64,000 bases of DNA from Azospirillum fermentarium (lineage in GTDB: Bacteria; Pseudomonadota; Alphaproteobacteria; Azospirillales; Azospirillaceae), in NCBI RefSeq assembly GCF_025961205.1, contig NZ_JAOQNH010000001.1, forward strand, positions 2,132,001-2,196,000. Reading direction: 5' to 3'. The translations under genes and the position numbers were made by a program. Positions 1-8,428 of the stretch are shown piece after piece (position 1 is the first letter of the stretch; every line of letters begins with the position of its first letter). The notes below the pieces were generated by a model. It was not told the DNA's origin. It saw only the letters and a program-made list of their open reading frames with translations, and did not search any database.

Positions 1-2066
1 GCCAGGATCGAGGGCACGTAGCGCCCACCCATCCACGCGCCGCCGCGCGGGTCGAACACCGCCTTCAGCTCCTCCACCACGAAGCCCACGTCGCCGCCGC
101 GGCGGAACACCGCCGAGATCATGCGGGTGAGCGCCACGGTCCAGGCGTAATGCTCCATGTTCTTGGAGTTGATGAACACCTCGAACGGGCGGCGGCGGCC
201 GTCTTCGATGATGTCGTTGATGGTGATGTACATGGCGTGGTCGCTGTCGGGCCAGCGCACCTTGTACGTCTCGCCGGGCAGCGCCTCGGGCCGGGCCAGC
301 GGCTCGTGCGGGTCGCCGGCGGGCGGGGCGGACGCGGGGGCCGATTCCGGCTCGGGCTGGGGCGCCGGCTCGCTCTTCACCGTCAGCACCGATCCCGTGA
401 TGTCGTTGGGGCGGTAGGTGGTGCAGCCCTTGCAGCCCAGCGCATAGGCTTGTTCGTAGACGTTCTTGAAGTCCTCGAACGGCAGGTCTTCCGGGCAGTT
501 GATGGTCTTGGAGATGGAGCTGTCCACGAACGCCTGCGCCGCCGCCTGCATCACCACGTGTTCCGCCGGGGTCAGGGTCTGGGCGTCGGCGAAATAGTCG
601 GGCAGGGGGGCCGCCTCCCCGAAGTGCGCGCGGAAGCGGCGGTAGGCGTAGTCGCTGACCGTCTCCGTCCGCTTGGTGCCGTCGGGCATCAGCACCGTGC
701 GGTCGTAGGTGTAGGAGAACACCGGCTCGATCCCCGACGAGATGTTGTCGGCGAACAGTGAAATGGTCCCCGTCGGCGCAATGGAGGTCAGCAGGGCGTT
801 GCGGATGCCGTGCTCGGCGATCAGGTCGCGCACATCCTCCGGCAGCGCCATCACCATGGGCGCCTTCAGGTAATGCTCGGCGTCATAGAGGGGGAAGGGG
901 CCCTTTTCCGCCGCCAGCAGCGCCGACGCGCGGTAGGCTTCCACCTGCACCGCCCCCAGCCACTGCCGTGTCAGTTCCACCGCCTTTTCCGAGCCGTAGC
1001 GCACGCCGCACAGGATCAGCGCGTCGGCCAGCCCGGTCACGCCCAGCCCGATGCGGCGCTTGGACCGTGCCTCGTTCTCCTGTTCCGGCAGGGGGAAGCG
1101 GGACACGTCGATCACGTTGTCCATCATCCGCACCACCACCGGCACCAGCGCGTGCAGCCGGTCCAGGTCCAGCCGGGCGGCGGGGGTGAAGGCGTCGCGC
1201 ACCAGGGCTGCCAGATTGATCGACCCCAGCAGGCAGGCGCCATAGGGCGGCAGCGGCTGTTCACCACAGGGGTTGGTGGCCGAAATGCTCTCGCAATAGG
1301 CCAGGTTGTTCTTCTGGTTCACGCGGTCGATGAAGATCACGCCCGGCTCGGCATAGGCGTAGGTGGCCCGCATGATGCGGTCCCACAGATCGCGGGCGTC
1401 GATCTCGCGGAACACGGTGCCGTTGAACACCAGCGGCCACTTGCTGCCCCGGCGCACCGCGTCCATGAACGCGTCGGTGACCAGCACCGACAGATTGAAC
1501 ATGCGCAGGCGTCCCGGCTCGCGCTTGGCGTCGATGAAATCCTCGATGTCGGGATGGTCGCAGCGCAGGGTTGCCATCATGGCCCCCCGGCGCGCGCCCG
1601 CCGACATGATGGTGCGGCACATGGCGTCCCACACGTCCATGAACGACAGCGGGCCGGAAGCGTCCGCCCCCACCCCATGCACCGGCGCCCCGCGCGGACG
1701 GATGGTGGAAAAGTCGAAGCCGATGCCGCCGCCCTGCTGCATGGTCATGGCCGCTTCGCGCAGATGGGCGAAGATGGCGGACAGGTCGTCCTCGATCCGG
1801 CCCATGACGAAGCAGTTGAACAGGGTCACCGCACGCCCGGTGCCGGCCCCGGCAATGATGCGCCCGGCGGGCAGGAACTGAAAACCGTTCAACGCATCAT
1901 AGAAGGCAGCGGACCAGCGCTTCGGCTCCGACTCGGATTCCGCCAGCGAGGCGGCGATGCGCGCCCAGGTCTCCTGAATGGTCTTATCCACAGGTTCGCC
2001 ACTCGCGCGCTTGAAGCGGTACTTCATATCCCAGATGCGCTCGGAAATGGCGGCAAGGCCCGGCAT
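1..2066 (-). CDS. nrdJ: Class II (adenosylcobalamin-dependent) ribonucleotide reductase, N-terminal part; runs off the window
   Basis: Reduces ribonucleotides to deoxyribonucleotides using a B12-generated radical. The 688 codons seen start MPGLAAISERIWDMKYRFK behind a GGAGAG ribosome site. Recognisable blocks are NCFVMGRIEDDLSAIF, GGGIGFDFSTIRPRG and the active-site region NPCGEQPLPPYGACLLGSIN. A hinge rich in Pro/Glu/Ala follows near residue 580, then a second block (YITINDIIEDGRRRPFEVF) typical of NrdJ C-terminal halves. The rest lies left of base 1. No class I nrdAB is seen in the window, so the enzyme's share of dNTP supply is unknown. Family assignment is firm. Confidence 0.93.
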   Translation of the reverse strand, partial: MPGLAAISERIWDMKYRFKRASGEPVDKTIQETWARIAASLAESESEPKRWSAAFYDALNGFQFLPAGRIIAGAGTGRAVTLFNCFVMGRIEDDLSAIFAHLREAAMTMQQGGGIGFDFSTIRPRGAPVHGVGADASGPLSFMDVWDAMCRTIMSAGARRGAMMATLRCDHPDIEDFIDAKREPGRLRMFNLSVLVTDAFMDAVRRGSKWPLVFNGTVFREIDARDLWDRIMRATYAYAEPGVIFIDRVNQKNNLAYCESISATNPCGEQPLPPYGACLLGSINLAALVRDAFTPAARLDLDRLHALVPVVVRMMDNVIDVSRFPLPEQENEARSKRRIGLGVTGLADALILCGVRYGSEKAVELTRQWLGAVQVEAYRASALLAAEKGPFPLYDAEHYLKAPMVMALPEDVRDLIAEHGIRNALLTSIAPTGTISLFADNISSGIEPVFSYTYDRTVLMPDGTKRTETVSDYAYRRFRAHFGEAAPLPDYFADAQTLTPAEHVVMQAAAQAFVDSSISKTINCPEDLPFEDFKNVYEQAYALGCKGCTTYRPNDITGSVLTVKSEPAPQPEPESAPASAPPAGDPHEPLARPEALPGETYKVRWPDSDHAMYITINDIIEDGRRRPFEVFINSKNMEHYAWTVALTRMISAVFRRGGDVGFVVEELKAVFDPRGGAWMGGRYVPSIL
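1984..1992 (+). promoter_or_regulatory. Perfect DnaA-box sequence inside the nrdJ 5' coding region
   Basis: TTATCCACA matches the classical DnaA 9-mer exactly and lies about 75 bp inside nrdJ. A second copy lies at 2270-2278 and both share the longer string CTTATCCACAGG. A single 9-mer can arise by chance; the pairing around one start codon makes it notable. Binding is inferred only. Confidence 0.4.
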
Positions 2067-2269
2067 GGAACTCTCCTCTACGGCGGAAACCTTTCGGCGG
2101 GCTGAACGGTTCCGCAGAAGCTATTGATGTTGCGAACAAAACGGAATGGGAACGATTGGATGGGCAAGGCGTAGCATTGCTGCCACCGGCGTGTCACGAA
2201 AACATCACACCTCCAACGCCCCCGGCAGACATGACGTTTGCGTCCTTGACGAACGCACCGTCCACATAC

Positions 2270-2278
2270 TTATCCACA
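2270..2278 (+). promoter_or_regulatory. Perfect DnaA-box sequence upstream of nrdJ
   Basis: TTATCCACA, about 200 bp upstream of the nrdJ start in the 230-bp gap before plsC. It is oriented like the copy at 1984-1992. In other bacteria DnaA controls nrd transcription, which would fit, but no binding data exist here. No NrdR palindrome or B12 riboswitch was recognised in the gap. Confidence 0.45.
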
Positions 2279-2295
2279 GGCTGCGGTGTTTTGCC

Positions 2296-3069
2296 TCACC
2301 CGGCGGCGGGAGCCGTGGCCTTCGCTTCTGCGGAGGGCCGCAGCGTGGGCGGGCCGCCGGCGGCCACCACCAGACGGTCGGTGGCCTCCTCCAGCCGGGT
2401 TTCCAGTTCCCGCATCACGGTGTTGCGGTCCAGACCGGGCAGGATCGGGGGCAGGATCTCCACCACGATCCGGCCGGGCCGCTTGATGAAGCTGTTGCGG
2501 CCCCAGTACAGGCCGGAATTCAGCGCCACCGGCAGCAGGGGAAGCTCCAGCCGCTCGTACAGGATGCCCACGCCGACGCGGTAGGATTTGTAGGCGCCGG
2601 GTGCGGTCCGCGTGCCCTGGGGGAAGATCACGATGGGCCGTTCCTGCTCCATCACCGGAATCGCGTTCTTGATCATGGAGGCCAGCGCCCGGCCCCCGGC
2701 GCCGCGGTCCACGGGGATCATCTCCGCCTTGGCGGCCAGCCGGCCCCACAGGGGGATGGTCATCAATTCCCGTTTGAGCACCACCGCCGGATCGCCGAAC
2801 AGGGCGTGGAGCTTCATGGTCTCCCACGCCGACTGATGCTTGGCGGCGACGATGTAGGAGCCGTGGGCGGGGATGTTCTCGATCCCGCGCACCTCGTAAT
2901 CCAGCCCGGCCAGCACCCGTTCCAGCCACGCCACCGACCGCAGATAGCCGCGGATGAACCGCATCAGCACCGGCCGCGGAAACGGCAGGGTCACGAGCAG
3001 CACGATGCAGATGATGGCCGTCCACCCATAGAAGGCGACGTTGAAGAGGAGGGAGCGGAGCAGGATCAT
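2296..3069 (-). CDS. plsC: 1-acyl-sn-glycerol-3-phosphate acyltransferase (PlsC)
   Basis: Acylates lysophosphatidate to phosphatidate at the inner membrane. The 257-residue protein has an N-terminal membrane segment (about residues 8-30). The acyltransferase motif KHQSAWE puts the catalytic His at about 78 in an HX4E variant of HX4D. The second motif FPQGTR is at 149-154. It is the last gene of a minus-strand run after ftsE, ftsX and the YdcF protein, with 14 bp to the previous stop, so it is probably cotranscribed. The C-terminal tail is Ala/Pro-rich and unlikely to be structured. Confidence 0.92.
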   Translation of the reverse strand: MILLRSLLFNVAFYGWTAIICIVLLVTLPFPRPVLMRFIRGYLRSVAWLERVLAGLDYEVRGIENIPAHGSYIVAAKHQSAWETMKLHALFGDPAVVLKRELMTIPLWGRLAAKAEMIPVDRGAGGRALASMIKNAIPVMEQERPIVIFPQGTRTAPGAYKSYRVGVGILYERLELPLLPVALNSGLYWGRNSFIKRPGRIVVEILPPILPGLDRNTVMRELETRLEEATDRLVVAAGGPPTLRPSAEAKATAPAAG

Positions 3070-3083
3070 GGGCGCGGAACCTG

Positions 3084-3725
3084 TCAGGATTCGAGGGATT
3101 CCTCAAGCCAATAGCGCACGGTCGCCAGCAGGTATTTCACATATTCGTTAACCAACAGGCTGGCGGTCCCGCGGCGCATCCACCACTCGTCGAGCCGCAC
3201 GTTCTCCGGGATCACCGGGTGGGGAACGATGCGCGCACCGGGCATGGCGTTGTGGAATTCCAGCAGGCTGCGCCGCATGTGATAGTTGCCGGTGACAAGG
3301 CGCAGGCTGTGATAGCCCTGTTCCTCCATCCACCCGGCGGTCTCATAGGCGTTGCCGATGGTGTTGTCGGCGGAATAGCCCAGAACGATGCAGCATTCCA
3401 CCTCCCCCGGTGCCTGGCGGGCCATGCGCAGCAACTCCTGCACCTCCACCCCGTCATAGACGCCGGACACGAACAGCTTGTGCGCCGCCCCGGCGTTCAG
3501 CAGGTCCAGCCCGGTCTTCAGCCGTCCGGACCCGCCGGTCAGCACCACCACCGCGTCGGTGCGCTCCAGCGCGGCATAACTCTCGGGGGAGGGGGCCGTG
3601 CGGGGCACGTCGGCGACGAACCACAGCAGCCCGCCGGCCCAGCCGGCCCCCGCCAGCAGCATGGTCAGCAGCATCAGGGCCAGCGCCCGGCCCAGCCGGT
3701 TGGAACGGTGACGGGGGCGAATCAC
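3084..3725 (-). CDS. YdcF-family (DUF218/ElyC-SanA-like) envelope protein
   Basis: A 213-residue protein. It has one N-terminal membrane segment (about 15-35) followed by a DUF218 fold: AVVVLTGGSGRLKTGLDLL, then KLFVSGV, then NTIGNAYETAGW and TGNYHMRRSLLEF. The family is linked to cell-envelope processes; the reaction is unknown. The start is GTG, overlapping the ftsX stop by four bases (GTGA), which implies translational coupling. Sitting between ftsX and plsC fits an envelope-biogenesis operon. Confidence 0.85.
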   Translation of the reverse strand: MIRPRHRSNRLGRALALMLLTMLLAGAGWAGGLLWFVADVPRTAPSPESYAALERTDAVVVLTGGSGRLKTGLDLLNAGAAHKLFVSGVYDGVEVQELLRMARQAPGEVECCIVLGYSADNTIGNAYETAGWMEEQGYHSLRLVTGNYHMRRSLLEFHNAMPGARIVPHPVIPENVRLDEWWMRRGTASLLVNEYVKYLLATVRYWLEESLES

Positions 3726-4639
3726 GGCAGATCCTCCAGCGTGCGCAGAACCGTCCGCCGGGCGGTGACCACCGCCAGCAGGCACAGCACCAGCGGCAGC
3801 ACCGCCAGCGCCGCCCATTCCCAGGCGGCCAGCGTGACATCGGGCATCAGCGTGGCGCGCAGCCCACCCGACGCCCAGCCGAACAGGGCCAGCGTCAGCA
3901 CCGCCGCCCCCAGCCCGGTGGCCCCGCCGCGGGCGGCCAGACGCAGCACATGGGTTTCGAACTGCTGCGACACATAGCGGTCGGTGGCGCCCATCAGGTG
4001 CAGCATCTGCACCACCTGACGATGGATGGCCAGGCCCGAGCGCACGGCGAACACCACGGTCATCACGCCGGCCAGCGACACCAGACCCACCACCGCCAGT
4101 GCGGCCCCCTGGAGCGAGCGGGCCAGCCGGCGCATGTCGGCCAGCCACGCCCCGTGATCGTCCACGGTGGCCGCCGGGACCACCGCCTTCAGCCGGCGGG
4201 TCAGATCGGCCACGTCGGTGCCGGGTGCGGTCCTCACGTCGATCAGGGTGGGGAGGGGAAGGAGGGAGGTGCCCGCGGTCTCCGCCCCCAGCCAGGGTTC
4301 CACCAGCCGGGCCGCCTGTTCCGGCGTCAGCGCCTCGGCGGCCTGCACGCCGGGATAGGCCCGCAGGAAGGCCAGGGCCGCCGCCGGGCGGGGATCGGTG
4401 CCGGCGTTCGACGCCGTGGGCATGATCTGCACGGTCAGCCCGCCGGCCAGCCCGCTGTCCCAGCGCCCGGCCAGGTCCGACACCAGCAGCGCCCCCGCCA
4501 GCGACAGCGCGCCCAGATAGACCATCAGCGCCATGATCCACGCCAGGAACCGCCCGGTGGGGTCGGTTGCCAGGGGAAGGTCGTAGCCGCTGCGCGCCGC
4601 GCGCCGTTTCAGCCTCATGCTTCCGGTTTCCCTGGTCAT
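3722..4639 (-). CDS. ftsX: Cell division protein FtsX
   Basis: Membrane partner of FtsE that couples cytoplasmic ATP hydrolysis to septal peptidoglycan hydrolase activation. The 305 residues have one N-terminal membrane helix (FLAWIMALMVYLGAL region), a large periplasmic domain, and three C-terminal helices in the FtsX permease fold. I chose the ATG that overlaps the ftsE stop (TGATG); an upstream in-frame ATG would run into ftsE. It also overlaps the YdcF start by four bases. Confidence 0.92.
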   Translation of the reverse strand: MTRETGSMRLKRRAARSGYDLPLATDPTGRFLAWIMALMVYLGALSLAGALLVSDLAGRWDSGLAGGLTVQIMPTASNAGTDPRPAAALAFLRAYPGVQAAEALTPEQAARLVEPWLGAETAGTSLLPLPTLIDVRTAPGTDVADLTRRLKAVVPAATVDDHGAWLADMRRLARSLQGAALAVVGLVSLAGVMTVVFAVRSGLAIHRQVVQMLHLMGATDRYVSQQFETHVLRLAARGGATGLGAAVLTLALFGWASGGLRATLMPDVTLAAWEWAALAVLPLVLCLLAVVTARRTVLRTLEDLP

Positions 4640-5319
4640 CACATCCGGCGGGCGAAGGCCCGCGGCATGGCCGTGAGCCGCCCGTTTTCCAGATGCAGGC
4701 ACGGGTGATCGAAACGCTGGATCAACGTTTCATTGTGAGTGGCGATGATAACCGTGGTGCCCAGCTTGTGCATCTCTTCGAACAGGTACAAGAGCCGCAT
4801 GCCGATGCCGTCGTCCACGTTGCCGGTGGGTTCGTCGGCCAGCAGCAGGCGCGGACGGTTGATGACGGCGCGCGCGATGGCGACCCGCTGCTGCTGTCCG
4901 CCCGACAGGGTGCTGGGGGGCGAGTCCAGATGGTTGCCCAGGCCGACCCAGTGCAGAAGCTCGGCGCACTGGGTCTTCACCGCCCCTTCCGAGACGCCGG
5001 CCAGCCGCAGGGGCAGGGCCACGTTGTCCAGCGCCGACAGGTGGGGCAGAAGCTGGAAATCCTGGAACACCACGCCGATGCGCCGCCGCAACTCGGGCAG
5101 GTCGTCGCGGGTCAGCCGGGCGAGCGCCCGGTCGAACAGGGTGATCTGGCCGCGGGTCGGCCGGTGCGCCATATAGATGAGCTTGAGCAGGGACGATTTG
5201 CCGGCGCCGCTGGCGCCGGTCAGGAAATGGAACGAGCCGGGCAGCAGGGCGAAGGACACATCCTGCAGGATCTCCGGCCCCGAGCCGTACCGCAGGCCAA
5301 CATTGTCGAAACGGATCAC
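4639..5319 (-). CDS. ftsE: Cell division ATP-binding protein FtsE
   Basis: ABC ATPase of the FtsEX complex. The 226-residue product starts at GTG (VIRFDNVGLRYG), matching the normal FtsE N-terminus; a longer frame to 5403 adds a non-homologous extension. Walker A is TGASGAGKSS (about 34-43), the signature is LSGGQQQRVAIARA, and Walker B is LLLADEPTGNVD. First gene of ftsE-ftsX-YdcF-plsC and divergent from the zinc-ribbon gene at 5477, so its promoter lies in the 157-bp gap. Confidence 0.93.
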   Translation of the reverse strand: MIRFDNVGLRYGSGPEILQDVSFALLPGSFHFLTGASGAGKSSLLKLIYMAHRPTRGQITLFDRALARLTRDDLPELRRRIGVVFQDFQLLPHLSALDNVALPLRLAGVSEGAVKTQCAELLHWVGLGNHLDSPPSTLSGGQQQRVAIARAVINRPRLLLADEPTGNVDDGIGMRLLYLFEEMHKLGTTVIIATHNETLIQRFDHPCLHLENGRLTAMPRAFARRM

Positions 5320-5476
5320 GGTTCCATCACCAATCCCAACGGTCCTTGCCGAACACCCCCGTATGGGCCGGGTGTCCACACGGGCCCCTGCTGGTGTGAC
5401 CATGCGCGAGGCCGCCTTGCTTCATACTCCATGACTACCCTATAAGACAGGCTGCTTTTTCCCCGACGGTGGTTTC

Positions 5477-6334
5477 GTGATGATCCTCACCTGCCCCAAA
5501 TGCTCCAAGCGCTATACGGTGAGCGACGCCGCGGTCGGTACGGCGGGGCGCAAGGTGCGGTGCGCCGGGTGCGGCCACGTCTGGTTCCAGACGCCCGAGG
5601 CCCCGCCGGCCCCGGAACCGCCGCCCCTCTTCCACGACGATGACGACGAGCCCTTTGGCCGCCGCCCCGTCATCCCGTCCGATATGGAGGACGAGCCGGA
5701 TTTCGCCCCGCCGCCGCGGCTTAAGAAACCGGCCAAGCCCCGCCGCCCGCGCCGGCCCATGAGCAAGGGGGCCATGGCCGCCTGGGCCGCTCTGGTCCTG
5801 GCCGTGGCGGGAATCGGTGCCGGTGCGGTGCTGGCCCGCGATGCGGTGGTGACGGCATGGCCGAAGATGGCGGTGCTGTACGATACGGTCGGCCTGCCGC
5901 TGGAGCCGCCGGGGGCGGGGCTGGAGCTGCAGAACGTGCGCTCGCAGCAGCACATGGAAAACGGCGCCCTGGTGCTGGTGGTGGAAGGGCAGGTGGTCAA
6001 CGCCTCCACCGAACAGCGCAAGGTGCCCAAGCTGCGGGCGGTGTCGCTGAACGCCGAGCAGCACCCGGTCAAGGCGTGGAGCCTCGATGCCTCCGCCGTC
6101 ACCCTGTTGCCGGGGGAAATCGCCACCTTCCAATCGACCCAGCACAATCCGGGTGCGGTGGCGCAAGTTCTGGTGACCTTCGCCGGTGGCGGCGGCCCGC
6201 TGGCCGACGTGCCGGAAGACAGGCCGGCGGCGGAAAAGCCCCATGCCCCCGAACCCGCCAAGCACGAGCCCAAACACGAGACCAAGCCGGCCCCGGCGGC
6301 GGCCAGCGGCGGGCACGCCCCGGCCAAGCATTGA
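5477..6334 (+). CDS. Zinc-ribbon (MJ0042-type) membrane protein with DUF3426-like C-terminus
   Basis: A 285-residue protein. Residues 1-40 form a zinc ribbon (CPKC ... CAGC) of the MJ0042 type. A Pro-rich linker, a basic stretch (RRPRRPMSK) and one membrane helix (about 100-122) follow. The rest is an external beta-rich DUF3426-like domain (VEGQVVNASTEQRKVPKLRAV) with a Pro/Ala/Lys tail. The start is GTG 5477 or the adjacent ATG 5480. It is divergent from ftsE, an arrangement I recall from related alphaproteobacteria. Function unknown; the architecture suggests a membrane-tethered sensor or scaffold. Confidence 0.85.
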   Translation: MMILTCPKCSKRYTVSDAAVGTAGRKVRCAGCGHVWFQTPEAPPAPEPPPLFHDDDDEPFGRRPVIPSDMEDEPDFAPPPRLKKPAKPRRPRRPMSKGAMAAWAALVLAVAGIGAGAVLARDAVVTAWPKMAVLYDTVGLPLEPPGAGLELQNVRSQQHMENGALVLVVEGQVVNASTEQRKVPKLRAVSLNAEQHPVKAWSLDASAVTLLPGEIATFQSTQHNPGAVAQVLVTFAGGGGPLADVPEDRPAAEKPHAPEPAKHEPKHETKPAPAAASGGHAPAKH

Positions 6335-6347
6335 ACGGATAAGCGGC

Positions 6348-6523
6348 TGGGCGGTCCGGTCCAGCCGTTCCAGCAGCCGGCGGCGCACCGCGGGCCATTC
6401 GGGTTCGATGATGCTGAAGCGGACTGAATCACGCCGGCGCCCATCGGGCATGATGCGCTCGTAGCGGACGATGACCTCCTGCTCCGCGCCCAGGCACAAG
6501 ATCACGCGGCCGGCCGTGCAGTG
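6348..6523 (-). pseudogene. C-terminal remnant of a GNAT-family acetyltransferase
   Basis: On the minus strand this stretch reads LGAEQEVIVRYERIMPDG then RRDSVRFSIIEPEWPAVRRR. This is the shape of the last ~45 residues of RimJ/RimL-type N-acetyltransferases (LGF.EG..R, then RDTV.FS....EWP). An in-frame TAG lies just upstream (about 6526), and the rest of the domain is missing where AT-rich DNA begins. The frame has no native stop and runs into the 3' end of the zinc-ribbon gene. Probably a broken gene; I recognise it by motif only. Confidence 0.45.
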
Positions 6524-6585
6524 CTAGGAGCTGGTTGGAGGGCGGATCATACGGCGGGGTGGAAAAGCATTGTCTTCGGGCTTGT

Positions 6586-7053
6586 TCAGCCGTCTGTGCG
6601 CTGAGCGTTGCTGTCCGTATCGGTGTTGCTGCCGCCCGGGTATTCGTCCTTATCTGACATAATAAGACAGAGGCAGATGACAGAGCCGGCAATACAAAGT
6701 GCGATGCTTGCATAATAATGTATGTGCATGGATTTTGAAACCGCTCCATCCACAAGAAAACAGAAGAAGAGATATGCCGCAGCCTCGACTTTCGGCCTCC
6801 ATGATGGATTTCTTGCAAAAGTTTTTAAAATTGAGGGGATGCTTATAATTATCATGACGTACAGAAAGCTGCCATTAAAACCATGGAAATCATCATTTTG
6901 ATAAATAAATCGAGACGCTTGGAGGAGAAGAATTACCGAAAAAACAAAACGCATTCGTTGAATAGAGTATAGAGGAAATTTTTCTCTGAATTGGCTGCGT
7001 AGTGTATTAATTTTTTCAAAAATATTATTCAATGGACTGACCATAGTGCTCAT
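6586..7053 (-). CDS. Hypothetical four-helix membrane protein in an AT-rich patch
   Basis: A 155-residue protein starting MSTMVSPLNN, with AAAGA as a weak ribosome site. Four hydrophobic stretches are visible: MRFVFSVILLLQ, FLYVMIIISIPSI, AAAYLFFCFLVDG and ASIALCIAGSVICLCLIM. A polar Asp/Thr/Gly-rich tail follows. I do not recognise a family. Base composition is far lower in GC than the flanking suf and fts genes, and the patch begins where an acetyltransferase gene is cut off, so recent acquisition is likely. TTG at 7059 is an alternative start. Confidence 0.55.
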   Translation of the reverse strand: MSTMVSPLNNIFEKINTLRSQFREKFPLYSIQRMRFVFSVILLLQASRFIYQNDDFHGFNGSFLYVMIIISIPSILKTFARNPSWRPKVEAAAYLFFCFLVDGAVSKSMHIHYYASIALCIAGSVICLCLIMSDKDEYPGGSNTDTDSNAQRTDG

Positions 7054-7141
7054 TATCAAATCTTTCGGTTGTACTTAATGATTCATTTAATAATTTTGTG
7101 ATATTTTGCTCGCTGATCAGAGGTGTGTTCGAGAGAAGGAA

Positions 7142-7175
7142 GAAAAGGCCCCCTTTCCTATGGGAAAAGAGGGCC
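7142..7175 (-). terminator. Rho-independent terminator of the suf operon
   Basis: Read on the minus strand, GGCCCTCTTTTCC pairs with GGAAAGGGGGCC around a short CAT-type loop, followed by TTTTC. It lies 8 bp beyond the sufA stop. Confidence 0.8.
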
Positions 7176-7182
7176 GTCAGCG

Positions 7183-7518
7183 TCACACATGGAAGCTCTC
7201 GCCACACCCGCACCGGCCCTTTTCGTTGGGGTTGGTGAAGGTGAAGCCGGTGTGGAACTTGTCGTCCTGGTAATCCATGGTGCTGCCGATCAGGAACATC
7301 ACCGCGGCGGGGTCGATCAGGACGGTGACGCCCTTGTCCTCCACCACCTCGTCGAATTTGAGCTTTTCCGAGGCATACTGGATGTCGTAGCTGAGGCCGG
7401 AGCAGCCGCGGGCCTTCACGGCGATGCGCAGGCCGATCATGCCGTCCGACGCCTTGTCCATCAATTCGCGGATGCGGCCGGCGGCGGCGTCGGTCAGGGT
7501 CAGGGCAGGGGTGCTCAT
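7183..7518 (-). CDS. sufA: HesB/IscA/SufA-type Fe-S carrier
   Basis: A-type carrier that passes assembled Fe-S clusters to apoproteins. The 111 residues carry the three expected cysteines, one in ARGCSGLSY and two in the C-terminal RCGCGESF. Length matches the family. Last gene of the suf operon, 15 bp after the DUF59 gene and directly before a terminator. ErpA/IscA cannot be excluded on sequence alone, but the operon position favours SufA. Confidence 0.9.
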   Translation of the reverse strand: MSTPALTLTDAAAGRIRELMDKASDGMIGLRIAVKARGCSGLSYDIQYASEKLKFDEVVEDKGVTVLIDPAAVMFLIGSTMDYQDDKFHTGFTFTNPNEKGRCGCGESFHV

Positions 7519-7533
7519 ACGGTCACGTCTCCG

Positions 7534-7947
7534 TCAGAACATATCCAGTTGGATCTTGGCCACCTCGGACATCATTTCCGGGTTCCATGGCGGTTCCCAC
7601 ACCAGCTCGACCTTGCAGTCGTTGATGCCTTCCACCGTCAGCACGGCGTTCTGCACCTGGATGGGCAGTTCGCCGGCCACCGGACACATGGGGCTGGTCA
7701 GGGTCATGTCAACCTCCGCCACCCCGTCGCCGGTCACATCGACGCGGTAGATCAGGCCCAGTTCCCAGATGTCCACCGGGATTTCCGGGTCGTAGCAGGT
7801 CTTCAGCGCCTCCAGAATCCGTTCCATCAACTGGGCGGTTTCGGGCGTCGGCGGCGGGCTGCCGGCCACGGCGATGTCGGTGCCGGTGGCCGGAGCATCA
7901 CCGGAGGGGGCATCGCCGGGCGGGGAAACGGTGTCGGGGGTCGTCAT
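7534..7947 (-). CDS. sufT: SufT-like Fe-S assembly protein (DUF59/MIP18 domain)
   Basis: A 137-residue protein. About 35 low-complexity residues precede the DUF59 core: LKTCYDPEIPVDIWELGLIY, then LTSPMCPVAGELP with the conserved Cys, then the C-terminal VWEPPWNPEMMSE. SufT-type proteins help mature Fe-S proteins. It lies between sufU (10 bp) and sufA (15 bp), as in many alphaproteobacterial suf operons. Confidence 0.88.
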   Translation of the reverse strand: MTTPDTVSPPGDAPSGDAPATGTDIAVAGSPPPTPETAQLMERILEALKTCYDPEIPVDIWELGLIYRVDVTGDGVAEVDMTLTSPMCPVAGELPIQVQNAVLTVEGINDCKVELVWEPPWNPEMMSEVAKIQLDMF

Positions 7948-7957
7948 GGGATCGTCC

Positions 7958-8428
7958 TCACTCGCTCGACGCCTTGCCCTGGCCGTCGATGGCCGCCTGC
8001 ATGGCGTGCCAGGCCAGGGTGGCGCACTTGACCCGTACGGGGAACTGGCGCACGCCCGACAGGACCATCAGCTTTTCCATGGCTTCCTCGTCCACCGGGC
8101 CGTGGTCGCAATGTTCGTGCTCGTCCTTGGTGCACAGGTCGTGGAAGGTCTCGAACAGGGCGTGGGCCTCCTGCTCGGTCTTGCCCTTGACCACCTCGGT
8201 CATCATGGAGGCCGACGCGGTGGAGATGGCGCAGCCCCGCCCCTCGAACGCGCAATCCTCGATCACGCCGTCGCCGTTCAGCGTTACGTACACCGTGAAC
8301 TTGTCGCCGCACATGGGGTTTTCCCCGCGGGCTTCACGGTTGGCGTCGGGGGGGTGGCGCAGGTTGCGGGGGTTCTTGCCGTGATCCAGGATGACTTCCT
8401 GGTACAGTTCGCGCAGTTCGTCCATCAT
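7958..8428 (-). CDS. sufU: SufU/IscU-type Fe-S scaffold
   Basis: A 156-residue protein starting MMDELRELYQEV; its ATG overlaps the sufS stop by four bases (ATGA). The three scaffold cysteines are present in NPMCGD, GRGCAIST and VKCATLAWHAM. The insert before the third Cys (DEHEHCDHGPVDEEAME) is typical of SufU rather than IscU. In Gram-positives SufU relays sulfur from SufS; here sufBCD are also present, so the same relay role is inferred. Confidence 0.9.
   Translation of the reverse strand: MMDELRELYQEVILDHGKNPRNLRHPPDANREARGENPMCGDKFTVYVTLNGDGVIEDCAFEGRGCAISTASASMMTEVVKGKTEQEAHALFETFHDLCTKDEHEHCDHGPVDEEAMEKLMVLSGVRQFPVRVKCATLAWHAMQAAIDGQGKASSE

Noticed and set aside
1-2105. Several long plus-strand frames opposite nrdJ
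   Set aside because: His/Arg/Gly-rich shadow frames typical of high-GC DNA; nrdJ on the minus strand explains the region.
2067-2295. Cobalamin riboswitch upstream of nrdJ
   Set aside because: Looked for because the enzyme is B12-dependent; no B12-box-like sequence or long structured leader was recognised.
7025-7213. Short minus-strand frame between the orphan membrane protein and sufA
   Set aside because: It covers the suf terminator and the sufA 3' end and has no ribosome site or domain.
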